Counted from the stretch's first letter, positions 1 to 8,650 are shown. The stretch: 64,000 nucleotides of DNA from an uncultured Prevotellaceae bacterium (GCA_946415365.1 CAMKSE010000001.1:349522-413521), one strand, 5' to 3'. Notes: a model not told the origin generated them from the sequence alone. Translations and numbers: made by a program.

Positions 1-516
1 CACCTTGGGTGTCTGGAACTCCATGCGTCTGTTGCGCATCGTGTCGCCGTCCATGAAGTAGAAGGCGGAGTAGTCGCCGGGCTTGAAGACGGCACCATCG
101 CGCTCCAACTGATTGAGCGATACCATGCCGACGGAATCGGAGCGCATGGCCACGCGGATGCGATTGTAATTGACGATATTTTCCGAGAGGACATAGGGTT
201 CGCGACGGTAGCGGCGGGCATTGGCCAGGATGATGTCGGCGTCGCCGCGCTCGAAGGTCTTCAGGGCGATGCTCCAGTCTTTCATCACGAACCGGCAGGG
301 CAAGTTCAGCTCTTTCATCACGGCCTGCATCACATCGATATTGCTGCCCGAGGGCTGCCCATTGTTGTTCAGGAACTCGTAGGGTGCCTTGTCCCAGTCA
401 CAGACAATGACGACCGGTCGCTGCTTGGTGTACGTGTCGGAGAGTTGCTGTGCCGTTGACCTGATGGCAGTAGCACTGAGCAACAACATTATAAAATATG
501 TATATAGGCGTTTCAT
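1..516 (-). CDS. Sensor protein with periplasmic solute-binding domain, partial
   Basis: Only the first 172 codons are inside the window; the gene continues past the left edge. It starts with a signal-like segment (MKRLYTYFIMLLLS) followed by a family-3 solute-binding fold, recognisable in RPVVIVCDWDKAPYEFLNN and GDADIILANARR. The layout matches the N-terminus of the next gene upstream, so by analogy this is probably a second sensor histidine kinase that samples a small periplasmic ligand. The ATG lies three bases beyond the neighbour's stop codon, which implies co-transcription and coupled translation. The kinase part itself is not visible, so the full function is inference. Confidence 0.75.
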   Translation of the reverse strand, partial: MKRLYTYFIMLLLSATAIRSTAQQLSDTYTKQRPVVIVCDWDKAPYEFLNNNGQPSGSNIDVMQAVMKELNLPCRFVMKDWSIALKTFERGDADIILANARRYRREPYVLSENIVNYNRIRVAMRSDSVGMVSLNQLERDGAVFKPGDYSAFYFMDGDTMRNRRMEFQTPKV

Positions 517-519
517 GGG

Positions 520-3285
520 CTATGCGTTTTTCTTGCGTTTAATGACTGAGGCGTGACACGGAATCATGATGTAGATGGTGGTGCCCGCGCCCTCTTCCGA
601 ACTGATCTCGAAGGAGCCTCCCATCTGACTGACCAGCTCCTTGGTGATAATCAGACCCAGCCCCTTGGTGTTATGAGCACCGCCCAGTTCCTCCTCTTGG
701 ATGCGGTGGAGTTCGGCCTCGGGGATGCCCTCGCCCGTGTCGTCGACCGAGATGATCAGTCGTCGGCCGATGTAGTCGTAACGGGCCCTGACAGTGCCCT
801 GCTTCGTATGCTGTGCGGCGTTGCACGTCAGCTGCTCGATGATGTGGCCAAGGTTCTCGGCATCGATGTCAACGGTCAGCTGCTCGTAAGGGTTCTCCAC
901 GATGTAGCGGGTATCGGCATTCATGAACTTCATCCAGCCTGTAGCGCACTGCGACTCAAACAGCTCGGCGAAGTTCTGGGGCTGCCGGTTGATTTCGACC
1001 ATCCCTGCCTCCAGGCGCGACAGGTAGAGGATGTTGTCGACGATATGCAGCAAATAGTCGGCATTCTGCTGGATGACCTTGCACAGCTCCGGCTCGTTGA
1101 CCGCAACACTGTCGTCGTTGATCTGCGCCACGTGTCTGACCACAGCACTCATCGGATTGCGAATCTCCTGCACCATGTTCTTCACGAAATTGTTCTTGGT
1201 ATTCTCTACTTCCTGCACCTTCGCGGTCTGCATATCTATCTGACGCTCTATCCAGTCCATCTCACTGATGTCGCGCAGCATACCGCGGTACTCTTTCACC
1301 TTGCCATTGCTGTCGTGGCTGGGCTCTAAGCGGAAATACAGAATCAAGGGCCATCCGCCCGTCGAGCGGAGGGTGGTCCTGATGTTATACTCTATCACCT
1401 TGTCTTCATAGTCGTCCATATCGCTCAACAGGCGCATGGCCTGTCGCTGCGACTGCTCGTCGACCAGTGTCATACAACGCGTCTGCGTCAACGCATGCTG
1501 GATGATGTCTGAACCACGGTAGACAGTCAGTGTGTGGGAGTCGGGCGAGTAGGTGACTTGGCGGATATCGGTATCGCTGATGGTGGCGTTGAGGATGTCG
1601 GTATATTGTCGCTGCTCGTCGCGTAACGCGCCAATCTTCTTCTGGCTTTCCTGTTCCAGGTCTTTGCTGCTGACCAACATGGTGATGTCGCGGCAGAAGG
1701 CGAAGACGCCCAGCATCTCGCCGGCATCGTCGTGGATGGTCATCAGGCGGAACTCGGTTATCATGTCGTGGCCGACGGTCTGGGTAGCCTGGTATCCGTT
1801 CACGTCTTCCAGATCCTGCATGTCGATGTTGAACATCGAATGGATGTCAACACCCTTTTCAATGGTTTCCTCGGCATTGCATCCGAAGATGTCGCAGGCC
1901 TTGGGGTTGATGTTGACGAGCCGGCCGTCCTTATTGAAGAGGATGATGCCCAAAATCGGGGTGTAGAAGATGGACCAGTAGCGTAGCGCACGCTCTGCAT
2001 CGAGCCGCTTCTGCTGCTGTTCCTCCGTCACGTCCTTCTTGGTGCCGATGATGACGGCGGGGTTGCCCTTCTTGTCGCGGCTCAATACGGACAGCACGAT
2101 ATGGTAGTCGCGATCGTTGGTGTCGCCGCCCTCTATGTCCTTGGCACGCAGGTTCAGCTCTATCTCCTTCTCTTCCTCATCGGTCTTCCTGATTTCAGCG
2201 AGTTTGTCAAGGGCCGACTTCAGACTGACGAAATCCTCACGGCTGTATCGCTGCGAGAATTCCTCCATCGAGTATGTGTAGGCCACCTGTCCGTTATCGT
2301 TATGCCAGGAGAACTGGTTCGTCTTGATGTCGTAGGTCCAGATGTGTACCTGACTGGTCTGCAGGATCAGCGCCAGACGGTTGTTGCGCTTGACGTTCTC
2401 GAGTCTTATCTTCCGGTTCTGGATACGGTAGCTGATGCCATAGACGGCCATGAAGACGAGTAGCAGCAAGCCGCCGCCCAGCAGATACCACAGTCCTTTC
2501 GGCTCCTCCATTTTCTGCCGCTCGGGATAGAACCACTGGTCTTGCAAAGGTTGTATCTTGTCGTTAGTATTGAGTTTGGTATAGGCTTCGTCGAGCTTGT
2601 CGAGCAGTTGCTGGTTGTTCGACATGAACTTGTATTCACCATGAGGCATGTTGACAGGCGTCAGTTCAAGGTCATCGATATGGTAGCGGTTCATCAGCCA
2701 CTTCAGCGAAAGGGTATTCCACACAATCTGTCCCTCGCCCTTGGCGCTGACCTCCTGAATGGCTTCGCTCATGTCCCCCACGGGAATGGCATTCTCGCCC
2801 CACCCGTATTCCAGCATTAAGTGATAGACCAGCGAACTGTCACTGACTATCACCTGGTGGTTGCTCAGGTCGCGGAAGCGCTTGATGACCACCTCCTTGT
2901 TCTTCGGCGTCACCACGCTTTGGGTGAAGAGCGTGACGGCATTCTTCGAGAATTTGCCGAACTCGTCGTGGAATCCTACGGCCAGTCCCAGCATCAGGTC
3001 CGACTTCCCCTCCTTCAGGTCGCGGAAGGCTTCCGACGACGGTTTCAGCCTGATCACGTAGGGAATGTCCAATTCCTTCATGATGAGCCGAATCAGGTCG
3101 ACGTTGAAGCCGTCGGGGTCGCCGTTGTCGTTCAGAAACGAGTAGGGCCACAAGTCCCATACGTCCTCATAAATCAGCGGATGGTCCACGGAGAATTCCC
3201 GTGTGGTGTCTGATTGGGCAAATGCGACTGCCAATGAGAGCTGTACAGAGAGCAGTAGCATCATTGTTCTCTTGTACCATGACAT
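520..3285 (-). CDS. Sensor histidine kinase with SBP and PAS domains; H-box His replaced by Gln
   Basis: About 921 residues from the ATG at 3285, chosen because a signal peptide (MSWYKRTMMLLLSVQLSLA) follows directly; an ATG at 3318 would add 11 residues. Domains in order: periplasmic family-3 solute-binding domain (about 30-260), a membrane helix (GLWYLLGGGLLLLVF), PAS-type sensor domains in the cytosol, DHp helices and an HATPase domain near the C-terminus with N box (CNAAQHT), G1 (DDTGEGIP) and G2 (GLGL). The H box reads NMVQEIRNPMSAV: Gln706 stands where the phospho-accepting His is expected (codon CAG at 1168-1170). It may therefore not autophosphorylate in the usual way, or may act as a partner of the adjacent kinase. 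No receiver domain is fused and no response regulator lies nearby. Confidence 0.88.
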   Translation of the reverse strand: MSWYKRTMMLLLSVQLSLAVAFAQSDTTREFSVDHPLIYEDVWDLWPYSFLNDNGDPDGFNVDLIRLIMKELDIPYVIRLKPSSEAFRDLKEGKSDLMLGLAVGFHDEFGKFSKNAVTLFTQSVVTPKNKEVVIKRFRDLSNHQVIVSDSSLVYHLMLEYGWGENAIPVGDMSEAIQEVSAKGEGQIVWNTLSLKWLMNRYHIDDLELTPVNMPHGEYKFMSNNQQLLDKLDEAYTKLNTNDKIQPLQDQWFYPERQKMEEPKGLWYLLGGGLLLLVFMAVYGISYRIQNRKIRLENVKRNNRLALILQTSQVHIWTYDIKTNQFSWHNDNGQVAYTYSMEEFSQRYSREDFVSLKSALDKLAEIRKTDEEEKEIELNLRAKDIEGGDTNDRDYHIVLSVLSRDKKGNPAVIIGTKKDVTEEQQQKRLDAERALRYWSIFYTPILGIILFNKDGRLVNINPKACDIFGCNAEETIEKGVDIHSMFNIDMQDLEDVNGYQATQTVGHDMITEFRLMTIHDDAGEMLGVFAFCRDITMLVSSKDLEQESQKKIGALRDEQRQYTDILNATISDTDIRQVTYSPDSHTLTVYRGSDIIQHALTQTRCMTLVDEQSQRQAMRLLSDMDDYEDKVIEYNIRTTLRSTGGWPLILYFRLEPSHDSNGKVKEYRGMLRDISEMDWIERQIDMQTAKVQEVENTKNNFVKNMVQEIRNPMSAVVRHVAQINDDSVAVNEPELCKVIQQNADYLLHIVDNILYLSRLEAGMVEINRQPQNFAELFESQCATGWMKFMNADTRYIVENPYEQLTVDIDAENLGHIIEQLTCNAAQHTKQGTVRARYDYIGRRLIISVDDTGEGIPEAELHRIQEEELGGAHNTKGLGLIITKELVSQMGGSFEISSEEGAGTTIYIMIPCHASVIKRKKNA

Positions 3286-3330
3286 TTTATCGCAGCTGGT
3301 ATTATACATATCGTACATCTGTTTGAGAAG

Positions 3331-4428
3331 TTACCAGTTTGGCGGCAGCACGATATTCTCCACGTTGTGAGCCTTCTCGAACAGCGGAGAGATTTCATCA
3401 TCGTTGAATCCGGCGATGCCACAGCCGATGCGGGTGACAAGGAAGGTCAGCTCAGGATGCTCTTTGGCGAATGCGATAAACTCATCCACATACGGTTTGA
3501 TCGTTTCTACCCCACCCTGCATCGTCGGGATGGCGTAGCTTTGGCCTTGCAGACCCACGCCCTGACCCATGATTGCTCCAAACTTGCGGTAGGCGATGTA
3601 GGCCGCCCCGCCGCCGTGCATACCCTTCAGATTGCTGCCGAACACAAAGATCTCGTTCGGCTGCAGCTGTGTAATAAACTCTGGTGTGGTACGTTTCTTT
3701 TCCATAATTATATCCTCGCAAATAGAAAAATCCATATCTTCGTAAGCCATCGGCGCAGGTATGGCTGCCTCGCAAGTACGGGCAGCTCCCATCGCTGCCT
3801 CGCGACTGGTGAGAATGCGCTCGTCCATCACCTCCGGCATATCCAGGTCCATGTCGAAGTTCTTGCGGAAGTACGGCATGATGACCTCTTCCTTCAGTTT
3901 CTTGTACCGCTGAGAGACCGCCGACGGACTGATTCCTGACTGCGCCGCCACCTCCTTGCCCTTGAACCCACGCAACAGCATCATGGTGATGATCAACCTG
4001 TCCTGTCGGCTCAGTGGTGCATGGTCGCAGATGTCCTCCACCATGCGGTTGAACTGCAGGCGCAGGTTGTCGCTGGTCACGTCGAACGACATCAGATAGT
4101 CCTCGAACGCAATGCTGCCGTACTCCTTTTGATACCACTTCAGCGCGTCGAGCACCACATAGCGGAACCCGTTGATGAGCCATGTGCGCAGACTGACATT
4201 CGGCGAATGATCCTCCAGCGGCTTCCAGTCGTGCTCCATCAGGTAGAGCGCATACTGGTGGGCCAGCGACATGAAGTCCAGGTTCTCCTTCCCGCTCAAC
4301 TGATAGCGCTTGTCGAATATCTGGTAGCCCACGCGGCAGTACCCGTAGAAATACTCACGGATAATCGCCTCGTTGCCCTTGCGAAATCCTCGCAGAATCT
4401 CCTCGTCCGACAGTCGCTGATAGTACAT
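3331..4428 (-). CDS. Sigma-70-like protein fused to an A1S_2505-type C-terminal domain
   Basis: 365 residues. The N-terminal half resembles an extracytoplasmic-type sigma factor: an acidic start (LSDEEILRGFRKGNE), a region 2-like stretch around LRTWLINGFRYVVLDALKW, and a region 4 helix-turn-helix near 145-195 (GFKGKEVAAQSGISPSAVSQ). The last 120 residues are a separate domain (PNEIFVFGSNLKGMHGGGAA, GQGVGLQGQSYAIPT, VTRIGCGIAGF) matching the family named A1S_2505 phage non-structural protein, which looks like a nucleotide-binding fold; its activity is not established. A sigma factor fused to it is unusual. It heads an operon with the two sensor genes and is divergent from a vWA gene. The sigma assignment rests on pattern only. 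Confidence 0.75.
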   Translation of the reverse strand: MYYQRLSDEEILRGFRKGNEAIIREYFYGYCRVGYQIFDKRYQLSGKENLDFMSLAHQYALYLMEHDWKPLEDHSPNVSLRTWLINGFRYVVLDALKWYQKEYGSIAFEDYLMSFDVTSDNLRLQFNRMVEDICDHAPLSRQDRLIITMMLLRGFKGKEVAAQSGISPSAVSQRYKKLKEEVIMPYFRKNFDMDLDMPEVMDERILTSREAAMGAARTCEAAIPAPMAYEDMDFSICEDIIMEKKRTTPEFITQLQPNEIFVFGSNLKGMHGGGAAYIAYRKFGAIMGQGVGLQGQSYAIPTMQGGVETIKPYVDEFIAFAKEHPELTFLVTRIGCGIAGFNDDEISPLFEKAHNVENIVLPPNW

Positions 4429-4463
4429 ATTTATTTATTTAGATGACTCGCATCCTTTTTTGC

Positions 4464-4473
4464 CGCAAATTTA
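4464..4473 (-). promoter_or_regulatory. Probable promoter of the sigma-fusion/sensor operon
   Basis: On the minus strand the sequence reads TAAATTTGCGG about 35 bases before the start of the sigma-fusion gene, a fair match to the Bacteroidota -7 box. The whole 4429-4575 gap holds only this divergent promoter region. Confidence 0.45.
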
Positions 4474-4575
4474 CAAAAAAAATTGCATATCAGCTTAATT
4501 TTTCCTCAATTTCTTCTTTAAAAATAGTAAAAGACGTCTTCCAATTAAGTATTCACCATTTAAAAAATTACGATT

Positions 4576-5220
4576 ATGAAAACAAATGAAGTAAACATCA
4601 AGAGAGTCCACAACCTGATTATCGTCGACGAGAGTGGTTCGATGTCCATCATCCGCAAGCAGGCCTTCGCTGGTATGAACGAAACCCTCCAGACCGTCCG
4701 CCAGATGCAGGAGAAGTTCCCCGACCAGGAGCAGCGTGTCACCCTGATCACCTTCGACAGCGACCACACCAAGCTGCACTACGACAACACACCCGCCGCT
4801 CAGACCAAGGATCTCGCGTGGGAGGCCTACAACCCCTGTGCTGCTACCCCACTCTACGATGCCATCGGCAAAGGCATCTCCAAGGTGCAGGCGCAGACCT
4901 CCGACGACGACAATGTGCTGGTGACCATTATCACCGACGGTGAGGAGAACAGCAGCGAGGAATGGACGCTGAAGATGGTTCGCACGATGATTGAGAAACT
5001 GAAGAAACAGCACTGGACCTTCACGCTGATAGGTACTGAGAACCTAGACGTGGAGACCATGGCCCACTCCTTCGCCATCGACGAGCACCTGGAGTTCCAG
5101 CAGACCGAGGCCGGCACCCGTGCCATGTTTGCCCGCGAGCGCAGCAGCCGCGAACGCTACAACTGCTGTGTCGCCGAGGACGCCGCCATGCCCACAGGCT
5201 CGTTTTTCAACGAGAATTAA
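4576..5220 (+). CDS. vWA domain protein
   Basis: 214 residues, soluble, no signal peptide. A single von Willebrand factor A fold begins at once: the metal-ion site is complete, with DESGSMS near residue 16, a Thr in the AATPLYDAIG loop and the Asp of IITDGEENS. Such bacterial proteins act as metal-dependent scaffolds, often beside AAA+ ATPases or in stress loci. It is divergent from the sigma-fusion gene and stands alone, being followed by a hairpin terminator. The GC-rich codon use resembles the genes to its left and differs from the AT-rich genes to its right. The binding partner is unknown. Confidence 0.85.
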   Translation: MKTNEVNIKRVHNLIIVDESGSMSIIRKQAFAGMNETLQTVRQMQEKFPDQEQRVTLITFDSDHTKLHYDNTPAAQTKDLAWEAYNPCAATPLYDAIGKGISKVQAQTSDDDNVLVTIITDGEENSSEEWTLKMVRTMIEKLKKQHWTFTLIGTENLDVETMAHSFAIDEHLEFQQTEAGTRAMFARERSSRERYNCCVAEDAAMPTGSFFNEN

Positions 5221-5234
5221 AACCTACGCTAAAA

Positions 5235-5268
5235 TTTCGGCTCAAATCCTTGGTGGTTTGAGCCGAAA
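5235..5268 (+). terminator. Hairpin of the CTCARA-N10-TYTGAG family
   Basis: Perfect 12-bp stem TTTCGGCTCAAA / TTTGAGCCGAAA around the 10-base loop TCCTTGGTGG, 15 bases after the vWA stop and 15 bases before the next promoter box. It probably ends vWA transcription. Confidence 0.75.
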
Positions 5269-5283
5269 AACAAAATAAATGCT

Positions 5284-5293
5284 TATCTTTGCA
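5284..5293 (+). promoter_or_regulatory. Promoter -7 box TATCTTTGCA
   Basis: Exact Bacteroidota -7 consensus, 37 bases before the ATG of the 5331 gene and right after the hairpin. Confidence 0.75.
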
Positions 5294-5330
5294 CTTGGAT
5301 ATTGAATCATCAAGCTAAAAGCTGAGTATT

Positions 5331-5795
5331 ATGGACATCATTGAAATTACAGAATCAAATTATCAAGATTATCCGTCTCTTGATATCGTTGCTTTCTTAC
5401 ATGCAGCTCCAGGTGCAATGGGGGAAATGGGCGCTATTTTCATCATTGACAGAGATGGCCAGGTTTATCACGCCAACTATTTGTATGGCGTTGATCGTAT
5501 TAACAAAGACCACATCAAGGACTTCATTCCTGTATTTGCGGATCTTGAGCATGGCTTGTTAAGTAGTAATTCTAAGAATCCTGACTGGGTTTCTGAGTAT
5601 TTGGGATATGGTAATACTCTGGTGATGCTTAAGGAAATCAGCGATGGTTTCCAGAAGAAAGTCCAGGCTGCAAATTTCCAACATTCTGGTGAATTGTTCC
5701 AGCAGTGGCCAGGTTTTGTGTTGGACCTGATTGGAAAGGGAGATGGAGATCTCACTATGAATGACATATGGGATCTACTGAAGAAAAAGAGTTGA
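5331..5795 (+). CDS. Conserved-looking small protein of unknown function
   Basis: 154 residues, acidic, no signal peptide or membrane segment. It opens with MDIIEITESNYQDYPSLDIV and contains a beta-rich stretch (GAIFIIDRDGQVYHANY) that resembles a short sensor or immunity-type fold, but I do not recognise a family. It has its own promoter box and is followed by repeat and hairpin elements, so it is a one-gene transcription unit. Its base composition is close to the following AT-rich genes. The start is clear, since the ATG follows the promoter at normal distance. Confidence 0.65.
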   Translation: MDIIEITESNYQDYPSLDIVAFLHAAPGAMGEMGAIFIIDRDGQVYHANYLYGVDRINKDHIKDFIPVFADLEHGLLSSNSKNPDWVSEYLGYGNTLVMLKEISDGFQKKVQAANFQHSGELFQQWPGFVLDLIGKGDGDLTMNDIWDLLKKKS

Positions 5796-5799
5796 ATCC

Positions 5800-5838
5800 C
5801 CCCTCGCAGAAAAAAACTGTATTCTGTATTCTGTATCC
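5800..5838 (+). repeat. 22-bp repeat ACTGTATTCTGTATTCTGTATC, copy 1
   Basis: The core is at 5816-5837, preceded by the usual lead-in CCTCGCAGAAAAAA. Six other copies lie in the window (18041, 39137, 46757, 50543 inverted, 50681, 56218 inverted). Confidence 0.85.
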
Positions 5839-5847
5839 ATATATTGT

Positions 5848-5885
5848 AATTCCGGCTCAGATCGCTGAAGGTCTGAGCCGGAATT
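5848..5885 (+). terminator. Hairpin of the CTCARA-N10-TYTGAG family
   Basis: Perfect 14-bp stem (AATTCCGGCTCAGA and its complement) around the loop TCGCTGAAGG. It lies between the 5331 gene and the promoter of the amidohydrolase gene. Confidence 0.7.
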
Positions 5886-5933
5886 GAGTTTATTTATACG
5901 TATTACATTATGTGCATAATATAAAATAATGCC

Positions 5934-5943
5934 TATCTTTGCA
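5934..5943 (+). promoter_or_regulatory. Promoter -7 box TATCTTTGCA
   Basis: Exact consensus box, 20 bases before the ATG at 5964. The stretch from the 22-bp repeat to this box is closely repeated before the 18197 gene. Confidence 0.75.
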
Positions 5944-5963
5944 GCATAACAATAATAAAGACA

Positions 5964-6680
5964 ATGAAAAGAAATATAGTTTTGAATATCCCACACGCTT
6001 CCATTAATGGAGTTTTTGACCCTAAATATGGAGGATGGCCTTGTAACCAATATTTTGTAAATAATTGCCTTAATAAATGGACTGACTGGTATACAGACTT
6101 TTTGTTTTCAACCTTATCAAGACAAAAAGATGTAAGCACAGTGGTATTTCCTTATTCACGTTTCGTATGTGATGCGGAAAGACTTGAAAACGACCCATTG
6201 GAAAAAATAGGCCAAGGAATAATTTATAAAGAATATGGCTACCATAAACGAAATGACATGAATGAAAAACAAATAAAGGAAACCATGCGTTTATGGGAAC
6301 AACACCAAAAGAGCCTTAAGAAACATATTAAAAGTCAAAACACTGTCCTTATCGATTGTCACTCATTTCCAAGTGACTTGTCCGATTGTGACATATGCAT
6401 TGGACATAACGATGACTGGTCTTATAATGGAAAAATAATAAATGGTATTGTAAAAATATTTAAAGGCATGGGATATACAGTTGAAATTAATAAACCTTTT
6501 TCTAATTCAATTACTCCTCAAATGCCTTTCCCATATACATCATTAATGATTGAGGTAAACAAACATGTATATATGAATGAAAGGACACTTCGTTTGGAGT
6601 ATAGTGCTTTAAAATGGATGAGGTGGAGTGGAACATTAAGAAAAATATATGAGTTCTTAATGCAAGAACAATGGCAATGA
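5964..6680 (+). CDS. N-formylglutamate amidohydrolase family protein
   Basis: 238 residues, cytosolic. The start VLNIPHASIN and the central LIDCHSFPSD are hallmarks of the N-formylglutamate amidohydrolase fold, a zinc hydrolase whose histidines in these motifs bind metal; the PYSRFVCDAERLEND stretch also fits (D-ER-D substrate-binding pattern). The classical enzyme releases formate from N-formylglutamate in histidine breakdown, but no hut gene is near, so the real substrate is probably another N-acyl or N-formyl compound. It is AT-rich compared with its flanks, has its own promoter, and lies 19 bases upstream of the SprT gene with no terminator between, so the two may be co-transcribed. Confidence 0.8.
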   Translation: MKRNIVLNIPHASINGVFDPKYGGWPCNQYFVNNCLNKWTDWYTDFLFSTLSRQKDVSTVVFPYSRFVCDAERLENDPLEKIGQGIIYKEYGYHKRNDMNEKQIKETMRLWEQHQKSLKKHIKSQNTVLIDCHSFPSDLSDCDICIGHNDDWSYNGKIINGIVKIFKGMGYTVEINKPFSNSITPQMPFPYTSLMIEVNKHVYMNERTLRLEYSALKWMRWSGTLRKIYEFLMQEQWQ

Positions 6681-6699
6681 ATTTAATAACTTAAAGACA

Positions 6700-7143
6700 A
6701 TGGAAATAACAAAAGGATTGCTGAAACAGAAATTCGAGGAGTACAACAAGCTGTACTTCAACAACGAGCTGCCGATGTGTACTTTCTCCTATAATTACAT
6801 GAAATATGCCTTTGGAACATACACCACCCAAATCAAAAGCAACGGACAGAAGATGGGGCACATTAGGATATCCAAGAGCATCGACTTGGATGAAGAAATG
6901 CTTAGGGAGCTGTTGGTCCATGAGATGATCCACCATTATGTCCGTACTATTGATGGTGTGTTCTTCGACGGATTCTTCTGTCATGGGCGTCATTTCGTTC
7001 GACAAATAAAGCGCATCAAAAAAGAGCATGGTTTAGAGATACTAGTATTCAATCCAGACTGGCATTTCCGCAATGAGAAGCCAAATACCAGTCGATCACT
7101 CAAAGTCATCACATTCTTAAGAAACAAGCTCCATTTATTCTAG
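6700..7143 (+). CDS. SprT-like zinc metalloprotease-fold protein
   Basis: 147 residues. The SprT domain is clear: LKQKFEEYNKLYFNNELP at the start and the zinc motif HEMIH at residues 74-78, with a further histidine in FCHGRHF as likely third ligand. Eukaryotic relatives (Spartan) degrade DNA-protein crosslinks; the role of small bacterial members is not settled. It is probably co-transcribed with the amidohydrolase-like gene just upstream and ends before a hairpin at 7195. A second, partial copy of its last 85 bases survives at 8766-8850. Confidence 0.85.
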   Translation: MEITKGLLKQKFEEYNKLYFNNELPMCTFSYNYMKYAFGTYTTQIKSNGQKMGHIRISKSIDLDEEMLRELLVHEMIHHYVRTIDGVFFDGFFCHGRHFVRQIKRIKKEHGLEILVFNPDWHFRNEKPNTSRSLKVITFLRNKLHLF

Positions 7144-7194
7144 AAGGCATCCCCATCATGATGGAAATAAAGAAATCATAGAATACCCAAATCC

Positions 7195-7222
7195 CCCCTC
7201 AAATCCTTGGCGGTTTGAGGGG
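7195..7222 (+). terminator. Hairpin of the CTCARA-N10-TYTGAG family
   Basis: 9-bp stem CCCCTCAAA / TTTGAGGGG around the loop TCCTTGGCGG, 52 bases after the SprT stop. The stem differs from the 5235 copy but stays fully paired. Confidence 0.7.
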
Positions 7223-7304
7223 AAATTTGTGCAATTTGTACTTTGTACTGCATAAAATAGTGTGTTTTTTATGCAATAGACTTGCGTAATTGAAAATAAT
7301 GTTG

Positions 7305-7314
7305 TATATTTGCA
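7305..7314 (+). promoter_or_regulatory. Promoter -7 box TATATTTGCA
   Basis: Consensus box 22 bases before the ATG at 7337. A TTG inside the box is in frame but cannot be the start, because transcription begins downstream of it. Confidence 0.7.
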
Positions 7315-7336
7315 CGCAAAATTAGATATAAAGGAA

Positions 7337-8581
7337 ATGAAGACAATAGTTCTTAACCAACGTAAGGAACGTGACGAGTTGCTCTCACGTCAGTATCTGA
7401 CACGTAGAAGTAATCAGGATGCAGACCTGCTGCTGAACAGTTATCTGATCAAGTTGATTACTGGTCCCCGTCGTGTAGGTAAGTCGACTCAGGCTTTACT
7501 GATGCTGCGTGATAAGAACTTTGCATATCTGAACTTCGATAGTCAGCAGCTGTTGGACGCATGGGATGCAAATCTGGTTATAAGGATACTTGATGATGTC
7601 TATCCAGGCTATGACTATTTATTGCTCGATGAGGTTCAGAACCTTGATGGCTGGGACATGTGGGTCAGTGAGCTCTATAGGATGGGGAAAAATATGGTCA
7701 TTACAGGAAGCAATGCCAAGATGCTATCAAGCGAGATGGCAACTGTACTGACAGGCAAGTATCTACAAGTTGAGATGCTTCCTTTTAGCCTTGAAGAATT
7801 CTTCGATTGGAACAAACTTGAACTTCACAATCTAAAGCCGGAAGTGCAGGCTGAGGGCAAGGTGCTGACAGACGATTATATGCGCAATGGCGGTTATCCG
7901 GAAGTGGTGGCTTCGCGCCAACTGGTTCGCAGCTATCTCGACACGTTGTTCGACTCCATAGTGTGGAAAGATGTGGCCAAGCGACACAATGTGCGCAACA
8001 TCACAGACCTGAACAACCTTGCCATGTATCTGGTATCAAACTTCTGCAATCCGCTGAGTGCCAATGAGCTGTCGGAAGAACTCGGTTTTTCGAGTGTCAA
8101 TACCACCAAGAAGTTCATGGACTATCTGCATGAGCCATACCTGTTCTACTATTTGTCGCGTTACAACAATAAGTTAAAACTGATGAAGAAGGCACCACGA
8201 AAGGTCTATGTGGTAGACAATGGTTTTGTGGCAGCCAAGGCTTTCGCTGTGAGTGAGAACCTCGGACGCTTGCTCGAAAATCAGGTTTTTATTGAACTCA
8301 TACGTCGAGGGTATGATATTGATAAGACCATGTTCTATTATCGCTCTCGTAATGACAAGGAGGTGGACTTCGTGCTGCGAAAAGGGGCACATATAGAGCG
8401 TCTGGTGCAAGTGTGTTTTGATATGAGCAGCCCCAAGACAGAGAAGCGCGAGGTTGACAGCATCGTGGAATGTGCAGGAGAACTGAAATGCAGCAATCTC
8501 ACCATCGTGACCCGCGACGAAGAGCGCACTATAGAGAAAGTCGGCTACACAATCGCCGTCGTGCCGATATCAAAGTTCTGA
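7337..8581 (+). CDS. AAA ATPase with DUF4143 C-terminal domain
   Basis: 414 residues. The N-terminal ATPase has a Walker A (GPRRVGKSTQ), a Walker B (YLLLDEVQNL) and a sensor-like VITGSNAKML; the C-terminal DUF4143 part contains YYRSRNDKEVDFVLRK, whose ExDFV core is the restriction-endonuclease-like signature typical of these proteins. Members are common in Bacteroidota accessory regions, but their biochemical role is poorly defined. The gene has its own promoter and ends before a hairpin at 8594, so it is a single-gene unit. The ATG at 7337 is chosen from the promoter position. Confidence 0.85.
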   Translation: MKTIVLNQRKERDELLSRQYLTRRSNQDADLLLNSYLIKLITGPRRVGKSTQALLMLRDKNFAYLNFDSQQLLDAWDANLVIRILDDVYPGYDYLLLDEVQNLDGWDMWVSELYRMGKNMVITGSNAKMLSSEMATVLTGKYLQVEMLPFSLEEFFDWNKLELHNLKPEVQAEGKVLTDDYMRNGGYPEVVASRQLVRSYLDTLFDSIVWKDVAKRHNVRNITDLNNLAMYLVSNFCNPLSANELSEELGFSSVNTTKKFMDYLHEPYLFYYLSRYNNKLKLMKKAPRKVYVVDNGFVAAKAFAVSENLGRLLENQVFIELIRRGYDIDKTMFYYRSRNDKEVDFVLRKGAHIERLVQVCFDMSSPKTEKREVDSIVECAGELKCSNLTIVTRDEERTIEKVGYTIAVVPISKF

Positions 8582-8593
8582 TTATTATTAGTC

Positions 8594-8628
8594 AATCCGG
8601 CTCAGACCTTCAGCGATCTGAGCCGGAA
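8594..8628 (+). terminator. Hairpin of the CTCARA-N10-TYTGAG family (loop reversed)
   Basis: 11-bp stem TCCGGCTCAGA / TCTGAGCCGGA around CCTTCAGCGA, the reverse complement of the 5848 loop. It starts 13 bases after the DUF4143 stop. The same element recurs at 17974. Confidence 0.75.
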
Positions 8629-8650
8629 TTTCGATTAGAGAAATAGCTTT

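Noticed and set aside
553..1329. Long open frame on the plus strand opposite the sensor kinase
   Set aside because: It mirrors the codon structure of the clear kinase gene; no promoter and no recognisable domain.
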